Below are positions 1-5,451 of a stretch of DNA of 5,630 bases, in pieces (within the stretch, counting starts at the first letter, position 1; every line of letters begins with the position of its first letter). Where the stretch lies: the NCBI GenBank assembly GCA_007135015.1, contig SLJS01000218.1, forward strand, positions 1 through 5,630. The letters are read 5' to 3'. Origin of the DNA: Alcanivorax sp. Lineage in GTDB: Bacteria > Pseudomonadota > Gammaproteobacteria > Pseudomonadales > Alcanivoracaceae. The translations under genes were made by a program, and so were the position numbers. Under the pieces are notes generated by a model. The model worked only from the letters and a program-made list of their open reading frames with translations. It was not told the DNA's origin and did not search any database.

Positions 1-80
1 CAGGAGCACTGCTCGCAGCGCGAAGAATCCGGCACCGTGCCGGAATACGGGGTTTTCGCGCTGCAAGCAGCGCTCCTACA
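1..80. repeat. REPIN (two REP palindromes in inverted orientation), left copy
   Basis: Two 23-nt arms face each other. Positions 2-24 begin AGGAGC and end GCGCGAA; positions 55-77 begin TTCGCGC and end GCTCCT. They are reverse complements except for two substitutions in the left arm (A8 and C14). The right arm contains its own hairpin, GCGCTGC-AA-GCAGCGC. The spacer holds an inner palindrome, CCGGCAC-C-GTGCCGG. The reverse complement of 1-78 matches 5449-5526 at 73 of 78 positions by my alignment. REP doublets of this form (REPINs) are non-autonomous repeats mobilised by RAYT transposases; no RAYT gene is visible here. The left edge may extend beyond the window. Confidence 0.85.
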
Positions 81-170
81 GGGGTCATCAGATACAGGTG
101 CTATCACGCCTCTTTCGACACCCTCTTTACGGGATCTGCAACACTCCCTGTCCCGAATTATTGGCACCAG

Positions 171-211
171 CCCAAACCCGTAGCCCGTAGCCCGTAGCCC
201 GAAGCCCGCAG
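171..211 (-). repeat. Heptamer tandem repeat with G-quadruplex potential, 3' of ppsA
   Basis: On the plus strand five 7-nt units run head to tail from 177 to 211: CCCGTAG three times, then CCCGAAG and CCCGCAG, preceded by another CCC at 171-173. On the minus strand, the sense strand of ppsA, this reads as six GGG tracts separated by loops of 4,4,4,4 and 3 nt, which fits the usual G3N1-7 quadruplex pattern. It begins about 13 nt beyond the ppsA stop codon, so it would lie in the ppsA 3' untranslated RNA. A role in RNA 3'-end stability or transcription pausing is inference. Being a short tandem repeat, the copy number may vary between strains. Confidence 0.75.
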
Positions 212-212
212 C

Positions 213-236
213 CGGGGAAGACGTCAGTCTTCCCCG
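213..236 (-). terminator. 10-bp hairpin with the ppsA stop codon in its loop
   Basis: Arms 213-222 (CGGGGAAGAC) and 227-236 (GTCTTCCCCG) are perfect reverse complements around a 4-nt loop at 223-226. In the ppsA mRNA the loop reads UGAC, so the UGA stop codon sits in the loop. No U tract follows in the ppsA direction; the next sequence is the G-rich heptamer array. This is therefore not a canonical intrinsic terminator. It could be a 3'-end stabilising structure or act together with the G-rich array. The hairpin is directly visible; its role as a terminator is uncertain. Confidence 0.45.
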
Positions 237-2599
237 TGCTTCTCCGCCAGGTAGAACCAGGTGCTCATTACCGAATCCGGGTTCAGCGAGACGCTGGAGA
301 TGCCCTGGTCCATCAGCCAACGGGCAAGGTCCGGGTGATCCGAGGGGCCCTGGCCGCAGATGCCCACGTATTTGCCCGCCTTGTTGCAGGCGTCGATGGC
401 CATCTTCAGCAGCATCTTCACCGCCGGGTCGCGCTCGTCGAACAGATGGCTGATTACACCGGAGTCCCGGTCCAGGCCCAGGGTGAGCTGGGTCAGGTCA
501 TTGGAGCCGATGGAGAAGCCATCAAAGTGCTTCAGGAACTCGTCGGCCAGCAGCGCATTGGTGGGCAGCTCGCACATCATGATCACCCGCAGGTCGTCCT
601 TGCCGCGCTTGAGGCCGTTCTGGTCCAGCAGCTTGACCACCTGCTCGGCCTCTTCCACCGTGCGCACGAAGGGCACCATGACTTCCACGTTGGTAAAGCC
701 CATCTTCTCGCGCACTTTCTTCAGCGCGCGGCACTCCAGCTCGAAGCAGTCCCGGAAGTTCTCGCTGATGTAGCGCGATGCCCCCCGGAAGCCCAGCATG
801 GGGTTCTCTTCCTCGGGCTCGTAGAGCCTGCCGCCGATCAGGTTGGCGTACTCGTTGGACTTGAAGTCCGACAGCCGCACGATCACCTTCTCCGGGTGGA
901 AGGCCGCCGCCAGGGTGGAAATGCCTTCCGCCAGCTTCTCCACGTAGAAATCCACGGGGTCGCCGTAGCCGGCGATTCGCTTGTCCGCGGCCTTCTGCAC
1001 ATCCCTGGGCAGGGTGTCGTAGTTGAGCAGCGCCTTGGGATGCACGCCGATCATGCGGTTGATGATGAACTCGAGCCGGGCCAGGCCCACGCCCTGGTTG
1101 GGCAGGCTGGCGAAATCAAAGGCCCGGTCCGGGTTGCCCACGTTCATCATGATCCGGAACGGCAGCGAAGGCATGGAATCAATGGAGTTTCGCTCCACGT
1201 CGAACTCCAGCCGGCCCTCGTAGATATGACCGGTATCGCCTTCCGAGCAGGCAACGGTGACTTCCTGGCCGTCCTTGAGGATGTCGGTGGCGTCCCCGCA
1301 ACCGACAATCGCCGGCACGCCCAGCTCCCGGGCAATGATCGCCGCGTGGCAGGTGCGTCCGCCGCGGTTGGTCACAATGGCCGCGGCGCGTTTCATCACC
1401 GGTTCCCAGTCCGGGTCGGTCATGTCCGTGACCAGGATATCGCCGTCCTGGACCCGCTCGATCTCCTGGATGTTGCCGACCACCCGTACCGGCCCGGCGC
1501 CGATGCGCTGGCCGATGGCGCGGCCTTCCACCAGCGTCTTGCCCTTCTGCTTGAGCAGGTAGCGCTCCATGACGGAGGCGTCGGAACGGCTCTTCACCGT
1601 CTCCGGGCGCGCCTGGAGGATATAGAGCTTGCCGTCATCGCCGTCCAGGCCCCACTCGATATCCATGGGCAGGCCGTAGTGTTTCTCGATCTCGATGGCC
1701 TGCCGGGACAGACTCTCCACCTGTTCGTCATTGATGCAGAAGCGCATCCGGTCGGCCTTTTCCACGTCCCGGATCGCCACCGACTTGCCGGCGGAAGCTT
1801 CTTCGGCATAGACCATCTTCTGGAACTTGCTGCCCAGGGTGCGCCGCAGGATGGCCGGGCGCTTGTTCAGCAGGGTCTTCTTGTGCACATAGAACTCGTC
1901 CGGGTTCACCGAGCCCTGCACCACCATCTCGCCCAGGCCGTAGGAAGCGGTAATGAACACCACGTCCCGGAATCCGGACTCGGTATCCAGGGTGAACATC
2001 ACGCCGGCGGCGCCGGTCTCGGAGCGCACCATGCGCTGCACGCCCGCCGACAGGGCCACGGCGGAGTGATCAAAGCCCTGGTGCACCCGGTAACTGATGG
2101 CGCGGTCGTTGAACAGCGAGGCAAACACCTCGCGAACCGCCTGTATCACATGGTCCACGCCGCGGATGTTGAGGAAGCTCTCCTGCTGTCCGGCGAAGGA
2201 CGCCTCCGGCAGGTCCTCGGCGGTGGCCGAGGAGCGCACCGCCACCGGCAGCTCGCCGTTGCCGTCGCCCAGCTGGCCATAGGCCTCCCGGATCTGCCGG
2301 TCGAGTTCCTCGGGCAGCGGCGCATCCATGACCCAGCCGCGGACCTTCTCGCCGGTCTCGCGCAGCGCCAGCACGTCGTTGGTGTCCAGGCTGGTCAGGG
2401 CCTCGTTGATCTTCTCGACCAGCTTATTGTGCTCGAGGAAGTCCCGGAAAGCCTGTGCCGTGGTGGCGAACCCGCCCGGCACGGACACACCGGCCGCGGA
2501 GAGGTTGCTGATCATCTCGCCCAGGGAGGCGTTCTTGCCGCCCACCCGCTCCACATCATCCTTGCCCAGGTTTTCAAACCAGACTACGTAATCCGCCAA
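224..2599 (-). CDS. ppsA: Phosphoenolpyruvate synthase (pyruvate, water dikinase)
   Basis: Cytoplasmic enzyme making PEP, AMP and Pi from pyruvate, ATP and water, the entry step to gluconeogenesis from pyruvate or lactate. At 791 aa it matches the family length (E. coli about 792). Domains in order: N-terminal ATP-binding domain, about 15-335 (GGKNASLGEMI 20-30, VRSSATAEDLPEASFAGQ 121-138, RPETVKSR 331-338); swivelling phosphohistidine domain, about 375-465, with GGRTCHAA at 413-420 and catalytic His418; C-terminal PEP/pyruvate barrel, about 480-785, with GFRGASRY 603-610, MVPFVRT 641-647, CELPTNA 676-682, GSNDLTQLTLG 698-708 and CGQGPSD 748-754. Glu677 and Asp701 sit where metal ligands are expected, and Cys748 where the general acid is. 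Thr416 corresponds to the threonine that PpsR phosphorylates, and ppsR lies divergently at 4633. The start is TTG, chosen because AAGGAG stands 7 nt upstream and the N-terminus fits the family. No frameshift or missing catalytic residue. Confidence 0.98.
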   Translation of the reverse strand: MADYVVWFENLGKDDVERVGGKNASLGEMISNLSAAGVSVPGGFATTAQAFRDFLEHNKLVEKINEALTSLDTNDVLALRETGEKVRGWVMDAPLPEELDRQIREAYGQLGDGNGELPVAVRSSATAEDLPEASFAGQQESFLNIRGVDHVIQAVREVFASLFNDRAISYRVHQGFDHSAVALSAGVQRMVRSETGAAGVMFTLDTESGFRDVVFITASYGLGEMVVQGSVNPDEFYVHKKTLLNKRPAILRRTLGSKFQKMVYAEEASAGKSVAIRDVEKADRMRFCINDEQVESLSRQAIEIEKHYGLPMDIEWGLDGDDGKLYILQARPETVKSRSDASVMERYLLKQKGKTLVEGRAIGQRIGAGPVRVVGNIQEIERVQDGDILVTDMTDPDWEPVMKRAAAIVTNRGGRTCHAAIIARELGVPAIVGCGDATDILKDGQEVTVACSEGDTGHIYEGRLEFDVERNSIDSMPSLPFRIMMNVGNPDRAFDFASLPNQGVGLARLEFIINRMIGVHPKALLNYDTLPRDVQKAADKRIAGYGDPVDFYVEKLAEGISTLAAAFHPEKVIVRLSDFKSNEYANLIGGRLYEPEEENPMLGFRGASRYISENFRDCFELECRALKKVREKMGFTNVEVMVPFVRTVEEAEQVVKLLDQNGLKRGKDDLRVIMMCELPTNALLADEFLKHFDGFSIGSNDLTQLTLGLDRDSGVISHLFDERDPAVKMLLKMAIDACNKAGKYVGICGQGPSDHPDLARWLMDQGISSVSLNPDSVMSTWFYLAEKHGED

Positions 2600-2606
2600 G
2601 GTCCTG

Positions 2607-2612
2607 CTCCTT
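2607..2612 (-). promoter_or_regulatory. Shine-Dalgarno deciding the ppsA TTG start
   Basis: The minus strand reads AAGGAG followed by 7 nt (CAGGACC) and then TTG at 2599-2597. The strong match at ideal spacing is the main support for a TTG start. The first in-frame ATG downstream (Met29) lies inside the conserved GGKNASLGEMI motif and is too late. Confidence 0.85.
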
Positions 2613-2680
2613 CCCGTCAGAAATGGCCAGAGTGCCGCCCGCTGCCACCGGCGCGGCGGAACCCGAATTTGTGCCGCGAC

Positions 2681-2686
2681 ATTCTA
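2681..2686 (-). promoter_or_regulatory. Candidate -10 element for ppsA
   Basis: The minus strand has TAGAAT, one mismatch from TATAAT. It would start transcription near 2674 and give a leader of about 75 nt before the TTG start. No good -35 hexamer lies 16-18 nt upstream, so if this is the promoter it is weak or needs an activator. I do not see a convincing Cra/FruR-type operator. Confidence 0.3.
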
Positions 2687-2740
2687 CTGAAATCCCCGCG
2701 GCTTTGCTTGACCGGGGTCGTGATGGCCGTGGAATTGGTC

Positions 2741-2759
2741 AAAAAACAGGCACCGCCCG
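2741..2759 (-). terminator. Weak intrinsic terminator downstream of the first hepT
   Basis: In the minus direction the sequence CGGGC-GGT-GCCTG (2759-2747) can pair as a 5-bp stem containing one G·U, with a 3-nt loop. It is followed at once by six Ts (2746-2741). The stem is short, so termination would be partial. It lies about 50 nt past the first hepT stop and upstream of the ppsA leader, the right place to limit read-through from the toxin-antitoxin block into ppsA. Confidence 0.4.
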
Positions 2760-2766
2760 GGGGCTC

Positions 2767-2789
2767 TTCGCGTCGCGCGCAGCGCTCCC
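2767..2789 (-). repeat. Degenerate solitary REP monomer
   Basis: Read on the minus strand, this 23-nt stretch matches the REP arm of the right REPIN (5450-5472) at 18 of 23 positions. That includes an exact run of GGAGCGCTGC and the exact terminal CGCGAA. The central stem is altered at four positions, so it looks like a decayed monomer without a partner. It sits between the first hepT and ppsA, at one edge of the toxin-antitoxin block. Chance similarity in GC-rich DNA cannot be excluded. Confidence 0.45.
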
Positions 2790-2809
2790 GCGGGCACCAC
2801 AGGCGCCCC

Positions 2810-3229
2810 TCAGGCGGAGTCGAGGCGGGCCGAAACAACTCGGGCGAATTCGCGGAAATCCTCCCGATGCCGCGAGGCAATGGCATGGACGATGGCCCAG
2901 TTCAGTTCCTCGTAGTTGTGCACGGCAAGGTTGCGGAACCCCACGGACTTCTTCAGCCGCGCGGCCAGCTCGGCGGAGAGCAGTTCCGCGCCGGCAAGGA
3001 AATCGAAGGTCTGGCCCATGGTGTCCGGGGGCGGTGAATCCAGCTCCGCCACAAGATGAGTGCCGATATCCACACAGAGCCGCACTGCCCGGCTGAGATT
3101 GAGCACCAGGATATCCTGCAGGTCGGGATCGTCAGCCAGTGTCCCCGCATCCGGCGGACACTTCTCTTCGACCCTCGCGATGCACCGATAAAGGGAATCC
3201 AGCTTCCGCTCGACAATTACCGATTCCAT
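2810..3229 (-). CDS. hepT: HepT-type HEPN ribonuclease toxin (DUF86), module 1
   Basis: Toxin of a type VII (HEPN/MNT) toxin-antitoxin pair. Studied HepT proteins are ribonucleases that act on RNA and are silenced when the partner MntA transfers AMP units to a tyrosine of the active-site motif. The product is 139 aa, the usual length, predicted all-helical and soluble, without signal peptide or membrane segment. The HEPN motif RX4HXY is intact: RNLAVHNY, with Arg99, His104 and Tyr106, Tyr106 being the expected acceptor. Other family-like stretches are DPDLQDILVLNLSRAVRLCVDIG (34-56, mid-protein helix) and GFRNLAVHNYEELNWAIVH. The ATG at 3229 lies inside the end of mntA (13-nt overlap). No strong Shine-Dalgarno precedes it, which suggests translational coupling to the antitoxin. 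The gene appears intact. The RNA target and toxicity cannot be read from sequence. Confidence 0.92.
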   Translation of the reverse strand: MESVIVERKLDSLYRCIARVEEKCPPDAGTLADDPDLQDILVLNLSRAVRLCVDIGTHLVAELDSPPPDTMGQTFDFLAGAELLSAELAARLKKSVGFRNLAVHNYEELNWAIVHAIASRHREDFREFARVVSARLDSA

Positions 3230-3627
3230 GTGCGTCTACGCTCGGCCAGCATCCGGCGAACATACGGCAGAAAATCCTCGGTGTCGAGAATGTGCCGCCT
3301 GAGCAGCCCGGCATGGCCGCTGTTGTCCCCGCGCAAGCGCACCCCCCGCAGAACCTCCCCCAGCAGCGGCTCGCCCGCGGTCGACAGATCCACAAGATCC
3401 ACCGCCCTGCCAGTGGCTTCGGCCAGCTCTTCGCTCAGGGTGACGCGGGCCTCGGCATCCAGCGGCGCATCCGCCTGCACCGCAAGATCCAGATCACTGT
3501 CCGCTCCCGCGCCGCCCGTCGCCACGGATCCGAACACATAGGCCAGCCGTATTTCCGGGTGACGGCTCAGAACCTGCTTGATTTGGGCGAAATGGGTCAA
3601 TGGCCTGATTCCTGAAGATCCCGCCAT
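3217..3627 (-). CDS. mntA: MntA-type minimal nucleotidyltransferase antitoxin, module 1
   Basis: Antitoxin partner of the HepT encoded immediately downstream (13-nt overlap). It is a small polymerase-beta-fold nucleotidyltransferase; in studied systems it adenylylates the HepT active-site tyrosine using ATP. The signature GSX10DXD is exact: Gly33-Ser34, then Asp45 and Asp47 (SDLDLAV), with a third acidic residue at Asp77 (AVDLVDL). The C-terminal part (RGDNSGHAGLL, then LDTEDFLPY) fits MntA. Length is 136 aa from ATG 3627. That start has no Shine-Dalgarno, and a TATAAT abuts it at 3634-3629. TTG at 3600, with AGGA 9 nt upstream, gives a 127-aa protein beginning just before the conserved region and is a serious alternative. 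I keep the ATG as the outer limit. The family call is firm and the exact start is not. Confidence 0.9.
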   Translation of the reverse strand: MAGSSGIRPLTHFAQIKQVLSRHPEIRLAYVFGSVATGGAGADSDLDLAVQADAPLDAEARVTLSEELAEATGRAVDLVDLSTAGEPLLGEVLRGVRLRGDNSGHAGLLRRHILDTEDFLPYVRRMLAERRRTWNR

Positions 3628-3628
3628 G

Positions 3629-3634
3629 ATTATA
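3629..3634 (-). promoter_or_regulatory. Consensus -10 box upstream of module 1 mntA
   Basis: The minus strand carries a perfect TATAAT separated by one base from the ATG at 3627. Transcription would start near 3622, inside the ATG-initiated reading frame. That is compatible with translation from TTG 3600 (leader about 22 nt, with AGGA at 3613-3610). The -35 region is poor (TTTCCC or TTCCCT at 17-18 nt). If real, module 1 has its own promoter and does not depend only on read-through from module 2. Confidence 0.4.
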
Positions 3635-3714
3635 GGAGTGCGCAGCCGTGAAGGGAAACATGCGGTCCGAGCCTTGTCGCGCTCCCACCCTGCTCATCCA
3701 GGGCCTCCCAGGGC

Positions 3715-4128
3715 TCAGGCCGCGCCATCGTCCACCAGATACTCGACGACCGGCATATAGTCCCGTTGGCGGACCAGTTCCAGTACCCGGCTCATATCCA
3801 GATTCATGTAACCGTGAACAATCCGGTTGCGTAACCCGATGGCCGCGTTCCAGTGCTCAAGAGAGGAGCGCGGAATATCACCGAGCTCGGCAAGTCGCTG
3901 AAAGGCATCATAAGCAGACACCGGCACCGCTTCGCCGCGGTCCTTGAGTAGGTGTTTTGCCTTGCCGATGGCGTTCTCGACCAGGATCTGCAGGGCATGC
4001 AGCACCCCATTCTCCTCCAGTGCAGAGAGCGTTTCGCCCTGACCGAGCTTCCGCGCGGCCGCGTCAAGCATGGACTGCTGACGTACTGCCGTGTCCCGGG
4101 TTTCCGCCAGATACAGCTCAAGACGCAT
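3715..4128 (-). CDS. hepT: HepT-like HEPN protein (DUF86), module 2 toxin
   Basis: Second HEPN toxin candidate, 137 aa, soluble and helical. The active-site motif RX4HXY is intact as RNRIVHGY: Arg100, His105 and Tyr107. The preceding helix (GVLHALQILVENAIGKAKHLL, about 41-61) and the stretch AFQRLAELGDIP (75-86) are typical of DUF86. By eye it shares little with the module 1 HepT outside the motif, so it is a separate acquisition or an old divergence rather than a recent duplication. The start is ATG 4128, because GGGAG lies 7 nt upstream and the protein then begins like its family; a longer in-frame reading to 4266 only shadows mntA. It overlaps the upstream nucleotidyltransferase gene by 11 nt. 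No convincing terminator follows before module 1 (87-nt gap to 3627), so the two modules may be co-transcribed. Ribonuclease activity is inferred from the motif. Confidence 0.88.
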   Translation of the reverse strand: MRLELYLAETRDTAVRQQSMLDAAARKLGQGETLSALEENGVLHALQILVENAIGKAKHLLKDRGEAVPVSAYDAFQRLAELGDIPRSSLEHWNAAIGLRNRIVHGYMNLDMSRVLELVRQRDYMPVVEYLVDDGAA

Positions 4129-4501
4129 GAGAACGCTCCCGGTACCAGTCCTCCAGTTCCCGCCAGGTTCGGGTAAGGAAATGATGCCAGGCCAGCCGTT
4201 CCTCCCCGACCAGGGGCGTGCCCTCCTCGGCCACCAGGGCCCGCATGGCGAGCCCCGCATCGGCAAGGTCGATGATATCTACCCGGGACGCATCCTCGCC
4301 CAGCACCTCCGCGATTCGCTGTCTCAGCGATTCATTCCGCGCCAGTCGCTGCCGGGAACCCAGGTCCGAAGGGAACCACTGGACGGCGATATCCCAGTCG
4401 CTATCCTCCCGCGGTTCTCCCCCGGCTGCTCGGCTGCCCACCAGCACGGCAAACGCCAGGTCCTCGAAACCGTTGAGACGGCTACGCAGTTGCTCGATCA
4501 T
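4118..4501 (-). CDS. mntA: MntA-like nucleotidyltransferase, module 2 antitoxin
   Basis: Predicted antitoxin of the second HEPN/MNT pair, 127 aa, a minimal polymerase-beta-fold nucleotidyltransferase expected to adenylylate the HepT encoded after it. The active-site motif is visible: Gly22-Ser23, then SDWDIAV with Asp35 and Asp37, and the third acid Asp75 (RVDIIDL). The spacing is GSX11DXD, one residue longer than the family's GSX10DXD, through an extra residue in the loop GGEPREDS. The C-terminus (HFLTRTWRELEDWYRER) is a typical MNT helix. The start is ATG 4501; an in-frame extension to 4612 adds about 37 residues (Cys/Gly-rich) with no family resemblance. No Shine-Dalgarno is seen, but a TATACT lies 6 nt before the ATG, which suggests a leaderless transcript. 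It overlaps hepT by 11 nt. Confidence 0.88.
   Translation of the reverse strand: MIEQLRSRLNGFEDLAFAVLVGSRAAGGEPREDSDWDIAVQWFPSDLGSRQRLARNESLRQRIAEVLGEDASRVDIIDLADAGLAMRALVAEEGTPLVGEERLAWHHFLTRTWRELEDWYRERSHAS
4136..4140 (-). promoter_or_regulatory. Shine-Dalgarno for module 2 hepT
   Basis: GGGAG on the minus strand, 7 nt before ATG 4128 and inside the last codons of mntA. It supports the 137-aa start for hepT and independent or coupled initiation of the toxin within the antitoxin reading frame. Confidence 0.6.
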
Positions 4502-4507
4502 CAAGGC

Positions 4508-4513
4508 AGTATA
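4508..4513 (-). promoter_or_regulatory. Candidate -10 box placing transcription start at the mntA ATG (module 2)
   Basis: The minus strand reads TATACT, then GCCTTG, then ATG at 4501. With the usual -10 to +1 distance, the first transcribed base is the A of the start codon, consistent with a leaderless mRNA and with the missing Shine-Dalgarno. The -35 region is weak (TCGGTT at 17 nt). Confidence 0.45.
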
Positions 4514-4549
4514 AACCGAAACGCAGACGCAACCGAGTCCCCGCATTCC

Positions 4550-4564
4550 CTTGCAGCGAGCGAA
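4550..4564 (+). repeat. Possible REP fragment in the mntA-ppsR intergenic region
   Basis: CTTGCAGCG followed by AGCGAA resembles the 3' half of the REP arm (CTTGCAGCG then CGAA) with a 2-nt insertion. It lies at the other edge of the toxin-antitoxin block from the degenerate REP at 2767-2789. It is short and could be chance. The rest of 4502-4632 holds the candidate mntA promoter, a weak TTGCTT (4573-4578) without a good -10 partner for ppsR, and the ppsR ribosome site. Confidence 0.25.
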
Positions 4565-4620
4565 CTCCGCCATTGCTTTTACTCCGCCCCGATTGCCATT
4601 ACCCTGCCTCAAACCCCTGC

Positions 4621-4624
4621 AGGG
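4621..4624 (+). promoter_or_regulatory. ppsR ribosome-binding site within a short palindrome
   Basis: AGGG stands 8 nt before ATG 4633 and supports that start. It is the right half of the palindrome CCCTGCAGGG (4615-4624), so the site could be partly masked in the RNA. It is a modest Shine-Dalgarno compared with that of ppsA. Confidence 0.5.
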
Positions 4625-4632
4625 CGAACGGA

Positions 4633-5451
4633 ATGAAACGCACCGTCTTCTACGTGTCCGACGGCACCGCCATCACCGCCGAAACCCTGGGCCACTCCAT
4701 GCTCAGCCAGTTCGGCAACATCGAATTCGAGCAGGTGACCCTGCCCTACGTACAGACCGACGAGCAGACCCGGGAGGCCGTGGCCCGGATTGACCGGGCC
4801 GGTAGCGACGACGGCCAGCGTTCCATCGTCTTCTCCACCCTGGTGGACGACGCGCACCGCAAGATCCTGGCCCAGTGCAATGCCCTGGTGCTGGACATGT
4901 TTTCCGCCTTCCTCGGCCCCCTGGAAAAGACCCTGGGCGTGCCCCCCAACCAGAAGGTGGGCCAGAGCCACGCCATCCAGAACTACGAGGCCTACCGCAT
5001 CCGCATCGACGCGGTCCATTTCGCCCTGGACAACGACGACGGCGCCCGTACCCGGCACTATGACAAGGCCGACATCATCGTGATCGGCGTCTCGCGCAGC
5101 GGCAAGACCCCCACCTGTCTGTACCTGGCCCTGCAGTTCGGCCTGCACGCGGCCAACTACCCCCTCACCGAGGACGATTTCGACGACCTGCGCCTGCCGA
5201 AGTCCCTGCAGCCGCACAAGGACAAGCTTTTCGGCCTGACCATCGACGCCGACCGGCTGGCCGCCATCCGCAGCGAACGCAAGGCGGGCAGCCGCTACGC
5301 CTCGGCCCGGCAGTGCGAAATGGAGGTGCGTGCCCTGCAGGCGCTCTACAACCGCTACAACATCCCCCACCTGGAGGCCACCGACCTGTCCATCGAGGAA
5401 ATTTCCACCCGCATCCTCTCCAGGACCGGCATCCAGCGACGCCTCAAGTAG
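4633..5451 (+). CDS. ppsR: PEP synthase regulatory protein (bifunctional kinase/pyrophosphorylase)
   Basis: Controls PEP synthase post-translationally. With ADP it phosphorylates the threonine beside the catalytic histidine of PpsA (inactivation); with phosphate it removes the group, releasing pyrophosphate (activation). The product is 272 aa, near the DUF299 family length (E. coli about 277). Visible features: N-terminal VSDGTAITAETLG (8-20); central HAIQNYEAYRIRIDAVHFALDNDDG (113-137); P-loop-like nucleotide site GVSRSGKTPT (152-161), followed by YLALQFG and ANYPL; C-terminal RLAAIRSERK (208-217) and YNIPHLEATDLSIEEISTRIL (242-262). Start ATG 4633 was chosen because AGGG lies 8 nt upstream and MKRTVFYVSDGTA is the family-like N-terminus; the in-frame extension to 4573 has no resemblance. 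Its target ppsA is in this window, divergent and 2,033 nt away. The stop codon TAG (5449-5451) is the first three bases of the adjoining REPIN. Confidence 0.97.
   Translation: MKRTVFYVSDGTAITAETLGHSMLSQFGNIEFEQVTLPYVQTDEQTREAVARIDRAGSDDGQRSIVFSTLVDDAHRKILAQCNALVLDMFSAFLGPLEKTLGVPPNQKVGQSHAIQNYEAYRIRIDAVHFALDNDDGARTRHYDKADIIVIGVSRSGKTPTCLYLALQFGLHAANYPLTEDDFDDLRLPKSLQPHKDKLFGLTIDADRLAAIRSERKAGSRYASARQCEMEVRALQALYNRYNIPHLEATDLSIEEISTRILSRTGIQRRLK

Noticed and set aside
177..211. CRISPR-like array
   Set aside because: Seven-base units without spacers are a simple tandem repeat, not a CRISPR.
2617..2886. 89-codon minus-strand frame between hepT and ppsA
   Set aside because: It overlaps the hepT end, the terminator, the REP relic and the ppsA leader. 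It has no ribosome site or family resemblance.
236..3037. 933-codon open frame on the plus strand, antisense to ppsA
   Set aside because: It runs opposite a complete, motif-rich ppsA in GC-rich DNA, where antisense frames stay open by codon bias. Its translation is His/Gly/Val-rich with no recognisable domain.
3056..3615. Plus-strand open frames opposite module 1
   Set aside because: They lie over mntA and hepT, which have intact catalytic motifs. The plus-strand products are Arg/Ser/Pro-rich low-complexity translations.
3661..3714. Terminator or REP between the two toxin-antitoxin modules
   Set aside because: Only a 5-bp CCCTG/CAGGG stem without a T tract, and a 6-nt match to REP, which is too little to call.
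4573..4600. Sigma-70 promoter for ppsR (TTGCTT as -35)
   Set aside because: No acceptable -10 hexamer at 16-18 nt; the best is CCATTA or CATTAC.
4502..4612. N-terminal extension of the module 2 nucleotidyltransferase
   Set aside because: The extra residues are unlike the family, the candidate -10 box lies inside them, and ATG 4501 gives the expected protein.
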